Shown: piece by piece, positions 24,801-36,800 of the stretch | Numbering within the stretch: position 1 is the stretch's first letter | How the letters are laid out: each line of letters begins with the position of its first letter | Source of the DNA: Porites lobata | Lineage: Eukaryota; Cnidaria; Anthozoa; Scleractinia; Poritidae | Length of the DNA stretch: 64,000 bases | NCBI GenBank assembly: GCA_942486035.1 | Contig: CALNXK010000003.1 | Span: 121,001-185,000 of the forward strand | Direction of reading: 5' to 3' | Notes under the pieces: generated by a model | The model's database searches: none | Seen by the model: the letters and a program-made list of their open reading frames with translations, nothing else | Told to the model about the DNA's origin: nothing | Made by a program: the position numbers and the translations under genes

Positions 24801-27800
24801 TCTTGACCTTTCGCTTTCACCACTTAATCTGCTCTGGCACATTGCCAAAGCGTCTGGACTAGCCACCAAGTCATAGGTCCACCAAGTCCATTCACCTGTG
24901 TCAAAAACTGATTAAAATAACATTTTCATTTCGACCCTTGTTCCTTATATTGGTTTCAGATTCTATGGAGCATATTTTGAATGAACTAGAGGATCTATTC
25001 CAATCACTTGTACGTAGGATGAATAAATCTGAAATGGAAGACTTTGAGCTGGTAATTATCATATTTTAAGTGGATTTGGTTTTTCTTGACATGTGCTTCT
25101 TCTTGTTTTCAACCTTTTTGTTCATTTTTTCAGGACAAGTCTGCTGATTTTTCTTTGACCTCAAGTGTTGGTATCAAGAACAACATTCTTGCTTTACTTG
25201 TTCTTGGAGTTTATGAGGTAAGCGCTCAAGTTGTTTTGTCTTTAAAAGCTTTTTTTCGTTTGAAATTTATTTCGACGTTTTATTCTCACTGAGAAGAGAA
25301 AAAGTAGAACTAATTGTATAAACCTAAGCAGTTGTCCAATGGCGGCAAATACTCTTACAGAGTTGCTTTAGCTTTTAGTATCTCTTCGCATTTTTTTTCT
25401 AAGAAAGAACACCCTTTTGATTCTCTTTGTTTAGGTTTTATTCGAGTACAGTTTTGCTGAAGGAGAATTAAGGTTGGTTACTTTTGAATGGGCCGTCCTT
25501 CACCTCTATGAGCATAGTGTTTAGTAACTGTGGTTAAATAATGTTATTGCTAGATCACGAATTGGAAGAAGGTTTTGCTCTCAGTCTATATTTTTATCGT
25601 CATTAATTATGCTATTGTTGTTGTTGTTAGTACTGAATCAACTGATGAGGTAATGCAGCTTTTTGGCAATTATCACCAACTGTCTGAGATCCTGAAGGAA
25701 AAAGCAAATGCAACTGGTAAGGCGGCCTTTTGACAAAGGCTAGAATTTAATATTAACTGAATTCTGTTATTTGTAATAACTCACACAGAACCTGACTACA
25801 TCGAAGTTTTACGTATTTTATTATGACAGGAAAAAAAGGCCGTGCAGCAGTTGGAAAACAAGGAACTAAAAGCATGCTGTCTTTGGAGTGCTCAGCATCC
25901 TTGTTAAGAGTATTATTCTGGTATATATATAAATAATCCATTGTGTAGTTTGTCTGTGGTTTCATTGTTACTATCTTCTTTGATTTTTGAACAATATCTT
26001 GACCTGTGTTAATTGTGAATATCCTTAGTGATACAACTCCAAGCCATCAACAAGGCCTAACCACGCTGAGAGGCTCAAGAGACCTTATTAAATATGCTGT
26101 CAATACAGCTCTTCAGAAGCTCAAAGAGGTAATTTTGAACCCTTTTGATAAGAATGTGCAGACCCATTACTTGCAGGATTATTTGTCCTGGAATGCCTCC
26201 ACATGCTCAATGACTTAGCCAATTGGCCCGAACACCCAGTTTACTCAAGACGCATATAGGATATTAGCCTGCGTGGCAAGCGTTTGAAAAGGAAAGGAAA
26301 GGGGGTTTTGGGCGTGAGGGAAACGCGAGGTGTGCGCAAGGAGGGAGGGAACGAGGGAGTTTCCTTCCCTCCCTCCTCGCGCGCTCGCTCGCGTTTCTCT
26401 CGCGCCTAAAACTCTCTTTCCCTTCCCTTTCAAACGCCTGCCATGCAGGCTAATAGGATATATAAATACATGAAAGGACTTCATCTAAAATATACGCCGA
26501 TGAAAGGTCTGAAGGATAGATGTTAGAGAGCCATGACCACGGCGACTAAAACGTAAAAAAATCAATTAGTGTAATTAGCATTTAAAACAACAGAAATGCA
26601 GGTGCATCTCTTCTTTCTCTAGTATAAGATTCTTTTGTCATAATATTTGACCGTTGCTAACATTTTCTTTTTTTTTGCGTTTTGTTTTTCCCAGATCAAT
26701 GAAAGTGGCAGTTGTTCTGGTCCTGGTGGCTCTAGCAAGGAACATATTTACAAACACTGTTGTACAATTGCAAGGTTATGTCGGTTTTGGTTTATATTAC
26801 ACATTCTCAATTAACTTTTCCCGCTTAGAGTAATCAGCACTAACTTGTCTTTTTCTTTTAGAATGTTCTGGAAACACATGAATGGGGAAAGCTGTTTACA
26901 GGAAGACCATGACAAAAAAGACAAGGTACTGAAATCCAACCGTAAGAAGAAAGTTATTGATATAGGTTTTTAAATAGTGGATGATTTTTGAAAAAACCAA
27001 ACCAAACGTTAGACACTTTTTTGTGGGAGAGGAAAGGGGTGGGGAACTGGGAGTTCTAAAAGGTTCTAACAGGGGAAAATCATCCAACAGCACCTAACAT
27101 TTCACAATCGTAAAAAGGCGAAAGAGTACAGGCGAAGAAAATAGCGACAGGAGCCGGGAATGCAAGATTCGGGAGGCGGGAGGCTTGGACCTTCCCCCCC
27201 TCCCTACTTTTTATGGTAATTAAGGTTACTTTGCCTTCCTTCCTTCTCGGTAGTGATTTCCCCTTGTTTCCTCTAGGTGAAGTTTTCATGATTTGTAGAA
27301 AGTAAAGGTCTCTCTAATCTTTTTTCCCAGGGTAAAAAAATCAACAGTTTGTGCGTGGAAGGATTTTGCCTCGTGGTTAACATTATGTGTTGCTCATTCT
27401 CCCAGAAATTGCCCCATTTCTTAAGCGTAATAGGTGAGTGGTAAATCTTTATTTTGCTTTTATTTTTTCAAATGGTTTAAAAACCCTTAACACCTACGGA
27501 GTTTGCTGTTTCAAAGACATTGTTATCCTTCTTTAAGCTTATCGATAGTGTTCTCATTCCCCAAAAAGGTGACATATTAGGTCATCACATACTTGAAAAA
27601 AAAGCACAATGCCTTGAAAAGCCACTACTGTAGAGGTTCCATTTAAATCGTCACTTATACGCGTTTAATGGTAAATAGCTATTGATTCTGATGCTAAAAG
27701 GCTAAGTACTCGCCTGCGTATAATCTTTCCCTGGTTTTAGGCCCCCAACGGACTCAACTAATTACCGCGAGTATTTCCCTTTACCCTGGGTACCAGAGGT

Positions 27801-30800
27801 TTTTCTCGCGTGCGGCGGAAATTTTCGGGTTCGCACGGGTCACTATAAATAAAGACTTGACAGAAACCGGAAACCGCGCTAGAAAAGTCTCTGGCACCCA
27901 GGGCTCGGTTGTTCCAAGCTGGGTTAAGGTAACCCACGGTTAGTGCGAAATTTGAACTCGGACGTGAGAGCTTCAAAAGCAAATTCACTTTAATTCTCTT
28001 TGCCTACAATTTGATGACTGGATACTCTAAAAAGAATAGAGAAAATTATCCGATAGTGTACTTTTGATAAAAAGAAAAAGAAACCTGGGCCGAGTTGTTC
28101 AAAGCTGGGTTAAGATAACCCAGGGTAAGTGCGAGATTTGAATTCAGATTTGAAAGCTTAAAAAGCATTTCGGCTTTAATTCTTTTTGTCTACAAGTTGA
28201 AATCCTGGGATTACAGAAAATGGGACCCAAGAAAAGAAACAAGGTTAAATTTAACCCCGGGTTAGAGCTAATGTCTGGGCCCGCAGACGGACATAACGTG
28301 ATTGGCAAATTGACAATGGCTTGTTTTGTTTTCTTCTGGGACACAGCTTGGGACCCAGAACAAGGATTTTAGCGCTGTCTCGCAGACGGACATAACGTGA
28401 GGTTTTGTTTCTTCTGTAGCGCTGGTTAGTTAACGACACGATTTGCCTGCTTAGAGGTAACTGAAATGGTATTAAAAAACAAGTTAAAATGGATGCTGAT
28501 GGCTCACTCAGGGACAATCGTACCTGATGTAAAAATACCACTGCATGTACTGCAGTGGTTGTCATAGTTGTTTTATTATTTTAGACTCAAACCAGGATAA
28601 AGACAAAAGTTCAACTGAAGAAGCAACCAACCAAGATGACGTTTATTCACAAATAAAGAAATTCCAGGTCTGCAACACTTTTTTTGTTGATTCTACCAGT
28701 GCTAATATTGCATAACATTTCATTATTTTGTTTTGTAGGTTAGCTTGGTTTTACCTCCAGGGTTTATTTATCTACGCATTTCACGGTTTTTTTTTTTATT
28801 TTTTTTATTTTTATTATTTTTTTTTTATTATTGTTTTTACAAACATAATGCTGACTTACTTACATAGTACTTACTTAGTTACATAAAGCTTTAATACCTA
28901 CTTACATATAACTTGCTAAGTTAAATGCTACTTACTTACATAATATAAACTTCCAAGATAATGCTTACAAAACAGGAGCCGATGAGTTGGAGTCTGTTAC
29001 AAAATAGTGAAAAAAGAATTCTAATACAACTAATTACTAACTTACTATCTATTAACGAAGAGTAAATACGCTAAAAACGACAAAAAATAAATAAATAAAT
29101 AAATAACAAACAAACAAAACAGAAAAGCCAAAAAACAAGGGAAATTAGCCAGAATCAAGAAAATTATTTTCACAGCTTGACTTGCACCTTAGCTTAGCAT
29201 TTCACGGTTACCGGCGGTCGATTCGATACATCAAGTTAATTCCTTCAAGATGTAACTAATTTCACGTACGTCGCTTAAAGAGCGAAGAATATTCACCCAA
29301 AATGTTGTTCTTGTTCAATTGCAAACTTTACTTGAAGTGATCGAAATTTTTGTAATTTCACTGCTTGAGTTTGTATCGAAACGACCGGTTTCGCATTTCA
29401 CCACAGCCGTGCCTTGTGGTTATTCCAGAGCTCGAAAAAAGTCCCGTAAGGTAGCCCAAAACAGGTATATTTTTTGCGGGATCATGTGCTTATATACAAT
29501 TGTGGAAATGCTAATGAGATACCGGCTAAATAACTGTAAAATATTTACTTCTGAACTTTAAAATGACCGTCGAACGGTCGAAACGTGGTTCGTTTTTAAC
29601 GTTAATTTTTATGGTGAAATCCGCTTTGAAAAATTTGTTGATTCGAAGTAACTTTTTTAGCTTACTAACCGGATGAGCGCGAGTCCAGATAAGTCATCTG
29701 CTAACAAAATCATTAAACCTTTAAACCCTAAGAGTGATCAGCATCAAATTTCTCCTTGTAATATCAATGCTTTGTAAAACTTAGTGGTCATAAGAATTAC
29801 AGACATGATCACACAAGATGAATTTGCCTTTTATTTTATCAACTTCTCCCCTCTACTTCTGTAGGAAAAGAATAGGTGCAGCAAATGAGAATTCAAATTT
29901 TGATCTAAGGGTTTAAAGGGTTAAGGTGGCTCGATAGGGTTTTTTCATTGTCAATACCTCCCAAGTTTGAGCATAAGCTACCTCGTCATTAACAAAGATT
30001 TGGAAAAATTATTACCACATCTGTATTAGATAAAGATGAAAATTCGTTTTGATCAGGGTTATAATGACATCGGAGTTGTCGTGGCATCGAAATTACGCCA
30101 TATTTTACATGCAGCCGTATTTCTCGGCACTGGGAACTCTTCTTTCAAAATCGTTCTCGGGAGCTTTTTCCTCTAATAGCCGCGTCGATGTTCGTGAAGT
30201 TAAAGCGAAATCCATAAGAGCATTATCGAGATATTTTTTGTTTATGGTTAGAAATATAACGGTAAAAATTGGACAATCTTGATGTTTGGCCGTTATCTGT
30301 AGGAAATGAAGCGCTTTGCCTTTTGAAATGCAATTTCAACTCATAGTAGTTTCAGTCTTTTTAAAAACGTGTGTGAAAGAAGTTCATAGTTTGATTTTCA
30401 AACGTTTGTCTCCAGCGTTTGATCATCAGCATCATCTCGTCACCTGATGAGGACGGTGACATAAGTCTGAAGGACACTCAGTCACTTGTTACTGTCATCT
30501 CACTATTAGCACAGCATTTGGAGCCAGATGGACAACAGGTAATTAAAAAGTTGACATTCGGACGGCTTTGTGTGGTTCCCTAGCCCTATGAAGCAACTTA
30601 ATTACCCATTCTCTGTTTTGCCCCCATTTCGTAGTCTATTTTCTGCCTTTTTTGCCCCCCATTTATCATTTTCCCGTTCCGGTTGCTTGCTAGCCATCAC
30701 CCGATTTATTGACATCCTTGACATTTTTTGTTCATAGTTTGCGGAGTTACAGACCTGGGTACACAGAATATGTGCAGACCACAATGTTGGTGAGAAATAT

Positions 30801-33800
30801 AATTTCTTTTTCAAGTTTCTTGTGATCCCGCTCTTGTTTCAAGTGACCTATCTGGCTATTGGGCATCCCTTGGGTTACCTGGTTCATGTGCTCTGTCTGG
30901 TATGTCTGGATCCCCTGGCTCCTGCAATAAACAGATATGTGTTAATATATCAAAGATGTCCATAATAGTTAGGGGTGTTCGTATCGTTAAGGTCTACAAA
31001 ATAAGAGGTTTCACTGTATTCTCTGTCTAACTACTTTTTTGTAGATGATCCTTCACTCACCAAGTGTTTAATGACCCTGCTGTACTCTCTTACACTGCAG
31101 TCAAAAACAAGCGCGGGATTGGTAAGTTAAAAAAAAAAAAAAGAACAAAGCTTCTCACCGTTTATCATACTAAGTCTACAGCTAAACATGAACTTTATAA
31201 ATGTTCTTTGTGCCAAAAAAATGCTGTCCATCCATACACATCATGTTTCTGGTCATGTCATATCATCTTTATATCATGTTTCAAGTTGTTTGTGCTGTTC
31301 ATTTCATTGCCATTCGACTTCGAGGCAAAGAAGCAAGTCTCTTTGACTCCACCCCAAGGTAACAGGATGTAACCCTCTCTCTCATTACTCTAGGTTCGCG
31401 ATATTGCTCAAGACGTTCATAGTCAGCTTGGAGATGTTGATGAGGTACAACAATTCATGTAATGACTGTAATACAGTTCGTACTGTTTGGGAGTTGCTCA
31501 GTATGTTCTGAGGCTCCTTTTATATAGAGAAAACCTGTCCCGGGTACAAGGGTCACACTCCAAGCCGAGTCAATTGTTGCGAACATTTACATGCGAAAAA
31601 CGTTGACCCCTTTGACGGATCAACAGCCCTCGCGCATGCTCTGATTGTCTTGCCTTGACTGAGTTGACTCGGCTGGGCGAGCAAAAACGTTTATGTGGAG
31701 TTGGCCTGGCTAGGAGGTAGACCCCATCACCACAAAGTAGACACTGTTTTAATGGTGTCACGTAAATAATTTTTTTTCGGTCTGAGAACGTATCGGAAAC
31801 AGGTTATGCAATGCCTTCCCGTTTCTCCATGGTCAATGTTTTTTCCAAAACAGCGCCCATAAAGTGGAAAACAACAATATATATATAGCTACGTCACGAA
31901 ATGGCAATAATGACAAAAAACCAATGCGCGAAACATTAACATACGAGATTAACGATGCAAGTCTTAACTCCACCACAGTAACCTTGTTCGAAATTTCTCA
32001 GAGAAATCAAACTCAGTCATTCTGTATTCCCTTTCAGGAGATTGAAGTTGAAGACAGAACTCATTTTGCAATCGTTAATCCAAGAACTGCGGCGCCAACC
32101 GTAGCAGTAAGTCCAGTCCAGTATATTTTTCTAATTCAGCAATCCTGTTGCCATGGAGTTGCCTTGTTGAATTGTCGTTCGAGGTATCGAATAGGTCAGT
32201 GGTTGTCGTGCGGTTATGGCGGCCCTTCAGCGGCTCCGCCAATTTTTGTAGTTTTTGCTATAGTTTTCATCTTATTTTTTTTCTTTTTCGCTCGTTTGTG
32301 TTGACATGGTACAGCTTTAACCTAAAGTTATCTGGTACCGTTTTGTTTTGTTTTGTTCTATTTTATTTCTATCAATTAATAAACTGAATTAATTAATTTT
32401 TCTTTGTCATTATTTATTTTTTGTATTATTCCGAATTTAAGTCATTTTCGTCTTTCTCTTTCGTGTGTCTAAACCCTATAGAATGTAATCTAATTATTGT
32501 TACTACTCAGCTCGTTTAGTTTTTTGCTATTCTGGGTAATTTTTTTGCCCGATTTACTTTGATTTATTCTGTTTTTTTGGAAACGTTTTTAAGTTGGCAA
32601 ATAAAATGGTTGGTTGTTGTCAAACAATGAAGCGAAACCAACTTTCACTTGCGTACTTCTCTTCCTTGTTTGAAATGGAAAGAGTTTATCACTTAGTATT
32701 TTGAAAAAATAACCCTTGGAGCGTGATAATAAATCAACACTTGTGCTAATGGTCAACTTTAAAATTTGCATAGCTACTACTGGTGAATCAGATTGAGAAA
32801 ATTGTGGATGAAATGGAATGGGCACTAGTAAAGGTCAAAGGTGACACCATATCAACCGTAACGGATACAACAGGTGAGATGGGAAGAGCACACGTGTTAC
32901 CCGTAACTCTTCCTAATATAAGGGCCTGTTTACCTGGAGTTGGGGTCCCCAGGTAGGTAAGGTAACCCTCTTAGGTGGGGTAACCCGCCCGTCCATATAA
33001 TCTATTATGTGGTTACTCCACCTAGCAGGTTACCTCACCTACCTGGGGTCCGCAACCTCCATGTAAACAGCCCTAAGAGTAAGGGCAAATATTCACCCAA
33101 AAAGCACTGTACCGTCCCAGCAACAATGCGGCGCGTTTTGACTTTTTTTTTTTAACGGTGGTGATATGACCTATTGAAAAGGGATTTAGCTTTTTAAAAT
33201 TAACTTTCTTTGCGTCCTTATGCTGTCTTGAAGGATTAACTAAGCGCTAGGCGTTGTCCCTTTCGTAAACGTTCGTTGCCATTTTTAAGACACATAACTG
33301 ATTTTTCACCCGGTAATGAGAGTGTTCCTATAAAAAAGAAAGAAAATCACAACCCGGGGTCGAACCCAGAACGTTAACATGGGTTAATATTTTTTAGAGG
33401 ACAAGGTTCCAAGTTCCCCTGAAAGCTGTCCACGTGGTGTCCTAGGGCAAGCTATTTGCCACCGTCTCTGCACGGTTGTTGCTGCTCTTCATGAGCTGTC
33501 TCAGTCCGCTCTTCCAGACGGTCCGTGTACAGAAGGCGCGCTCAAGGTAAGTGCGAGTTCTGCACGTGTGACATACGAATTTCTAGTGGCCTTTTTTTCC
33601 TGGTAACTATGGCCGTGCTTTCCCGTTGAAAATACTCTACTTAAAACAAGAGCTGTCTATTCCAGCAGGGTTCGTACATATCATACAAAACTTGGAAAGT
33701 CTTGGAATTTAAGAGTTTCATTTTGTAGGCCTGGAAAGTCATGAAATTTAATTGTCGGTCCTTCAAAGTCATGGAAAATTACAGTTTTTTTGTGGTAGAT

Positions 33801-36800
33801 TAGCTACTTCACATGACTGGAGGAGACAATGTAAGATAAAGAGTAGGGATTAGACAGTGCGAACAGCACGCATTTTTGTGGACGCCAGAGTTTGTATCCG
33901 TTGAACTGTTAAAAGTCAAAAAATACTCTAAAGCAACAAACAACTTTTTGAAAGTGACAGCCAATCTTAAGGTCATGGAAAACTTGAAAAGGTCATTGAA
34001 AAAGTCATAAAAAGTCATGGGAATTGAAGAGCTCAAAAGAATATAAATTCTGTTAAAACAAAAGCTGTCTACTCCGGGTGTAATTTCATTTGCCATTTAC
34101 GGAAAAGTTGTTATTTTAATAGTAGTAAAAGAGATCACTTCTGGCACTTGGTGTTTTTTAGTCACGTGGTACTAAATCCGGCCCTCTGTTTGGCTGGCGT
34201 CGGAAGTGGCCTGTTTTACTACTGTAGTTTGTCAAAAGACGTTTTTCCATTATTTTGTCCTCTTCGTTACTGCGGAAAGGATTTAGTTTAGTGGTTTTTT
34301 TTGTAGGTCCTGACAAAAGTGTATAATACCCTTGGTGCTCTTGCAAAATATGTAAGTGAAAATTAATCACATTTCTTAATTACACCTTAATTCTGAAGTT
34401 CCAAATAACGTTGGCTTAGTCAATAACAGTTGGGCTTTTTCATTCTAATTATTATATCTTAAGAAACAGATGTGTAAATTGTGACTGGACTGGTAAAATT
34501 TCTTTGTTTCCTTTTGTAATAATTCTTTCGGTTGTCGTTTTCATTTTTTAGCACTAATGATAACTTCTTGAGTTTTTAATACATTTTTAGTTGAAACACC
34601 TAGTAAGAGGTCGACAAGTAAAAATCTTTGCTTATTTTGCTACGTTGTTTGTTTTGATTCCTTGGCGCAATGTTATTTGTTTGTGTTGCAGTATTTGTCC
34701 CTATACAGTCAAAGACTTGGCTATCTTCCAGCAAAGTTTGAGAAACTGGTAAGTGACTGTACATTGCAATCTGTTGAACGAATGGGAACTTGTATCAAAG
34801 ACGTGTAGTGGATGTAAAGAACGAGAAAATGCTTTTAATTGTTTTTTTATTTACCTTTGTTCAGTTTTAAAAGTGACTTTACGTGGGAACATAGTTATTA
34901 GAGGAGACTGGTTATGAAAAGCGGCAAACATCAATGATAAAAACAACAGTGCTGCAGTTTATGTTGGAAGCACCCTGAAAGTGCACAATCCTTTGTTTTC
35001 TGTTGGCAAATTGTTACGGAATATATTAATGCAACGTTTTTATTGGTCAATACAAACAAAATGATAGGAATTCTTTTGAACGTTGTGCACTTTCAGGTCC
35101 ACAAAAACATATAACAAAGGAGTCTGACGGGTTTCATAACCATTCCACTCAATTAACTATGGTGGGAACGTACATAGCGTTCGAAGAGGTCGGACGTGCC
35201 TGGAGCAGCTCCCCAAGTTTTCCAGTAATTTATTAACCTGCGAACTAGTCTCTTGTGTGTTGTATTTGCAAATATGTTTCTAATAAAGTTAAGTTGAGTG
35301 GAGTTGGGGAACCCAGAACCAATGCAATGCCTTTTGATATTAGCTTGAAAACTTCTCGATTTTAAAAGGAGTAATAAAACGGGCAATGTTAGATTACTTT
35401 AGTCGGGAGGTGATCCCGACATACCTGGTGTTAAGACACCATAAACGTACGATGCACGTTCGAAACTGCTTATACATACAAACGCTGAAACTTTATTGGA
35501 CCAAAATAACGCTAGGGCAAAAGTAGAACGAGAGGTTTTGTGAAAGTTTCCGATTCGTAGACATGCGAGGCCATTTTTTAGACACTTTGAAAATTTTTGA
35601 ACTGTTATTGTCAAACTCATTAATTATTCATTCAGTCAAAAGCCAATAAATGACGACCATTTGGGTCAGGTGGATGAATCGTGATACCTTATGAAACACC
35701 AGATAAAACATCACCAGGTTTTCATCTGAGATCAGACACTAGCATTTTAATGAGATGTTTAATTGATTAACGCAACTCATGGAAAGAATGCAATACCATA
35801 AAAAGTGCCACTGCATAATTTTCTATTGTTTCATTTGAGAAGACATGTCAAAAACTCGGGCTTTGTGCGTCATCGCGGGTTCCAAACACCTCTACAGCCT
35901 CATGCTTTCATCTGTTTCTTGGTGTTTGGAACCCGTGATGAAGCACTCGCCCTCGTTTTGGCATTTTATTTGAAAGTGTTTCCTGAAAAGAAAGAAATTC
36001 ACATCCCAGATTCAAACCAGATCCTTTCGACAAGGCAATCTCTTTCCTTGCCTAGTCCCCGTACGGCGTTTTCCCTGGCCTTCTCGGTCAATTCACTTGG
36101 TGTGGTATCCGAGACGAACGGACGAGACACATCTTCTTCGCTTGAACCACGTGACCCGAAACGCTTTGGCCGCGCGGAATAATGAGGCCTAGGGACCAGG
36201 CAATCTCTTTCCTTACCTCTACACTTCCGCACCGAACCCCCATGATTCCGAAACGTAAGACTGAGGTTGAGTCGTTCACTGTACTGTAAACAAAAAAGGA
36301 AAACGTAAACGACTCCAAGGACGCTACATTAAGTGATAGTTGGGTCTTCATGCTGAAGAGAACAATGGCAACGATTGACCATGCAACTGTTTAGTCGGTT
36401 TAAACTTCATGTATCTCAAACGCTGAACAACTCTAATGAAAATCAGATCAGGTAAAAATTCCATGAGTGTGCAAAAGTAGACGAGATTGCATGAAAATTC
36501 AGGCCAAAGGAGAAAAGATTTCTTGGTCCCAACTTTATTTTTGAGGATCTCTTAACTCTAAACAAATAATTTTATCATAAATGAGTATTACATAGCACTT
36601 GTCTCAGATTTATTTGCTCCGCAGGTAAAAATGACCGGCACTCACTTGTCCCAGCAAGTCTACGCCCTTCTCACGTACATTCAGGCAGCTCAAACTCAGA
36701 GCCTTATGGAACAAAGTACCACTGCTAAGAACAAGGCTAAAGACAGGAAAAAGACAGCCAAGGGACAAAATCTGTCTGGAAAGGTAGACTTGTTTTTACT

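Noticed and set aside
35153..35386. 77-aa minus ORF resembling the tail of a retroelement protein
   Set aside because: No catalytic motif is present and the surrounding sequence is repeat-like; not enough to name an element.
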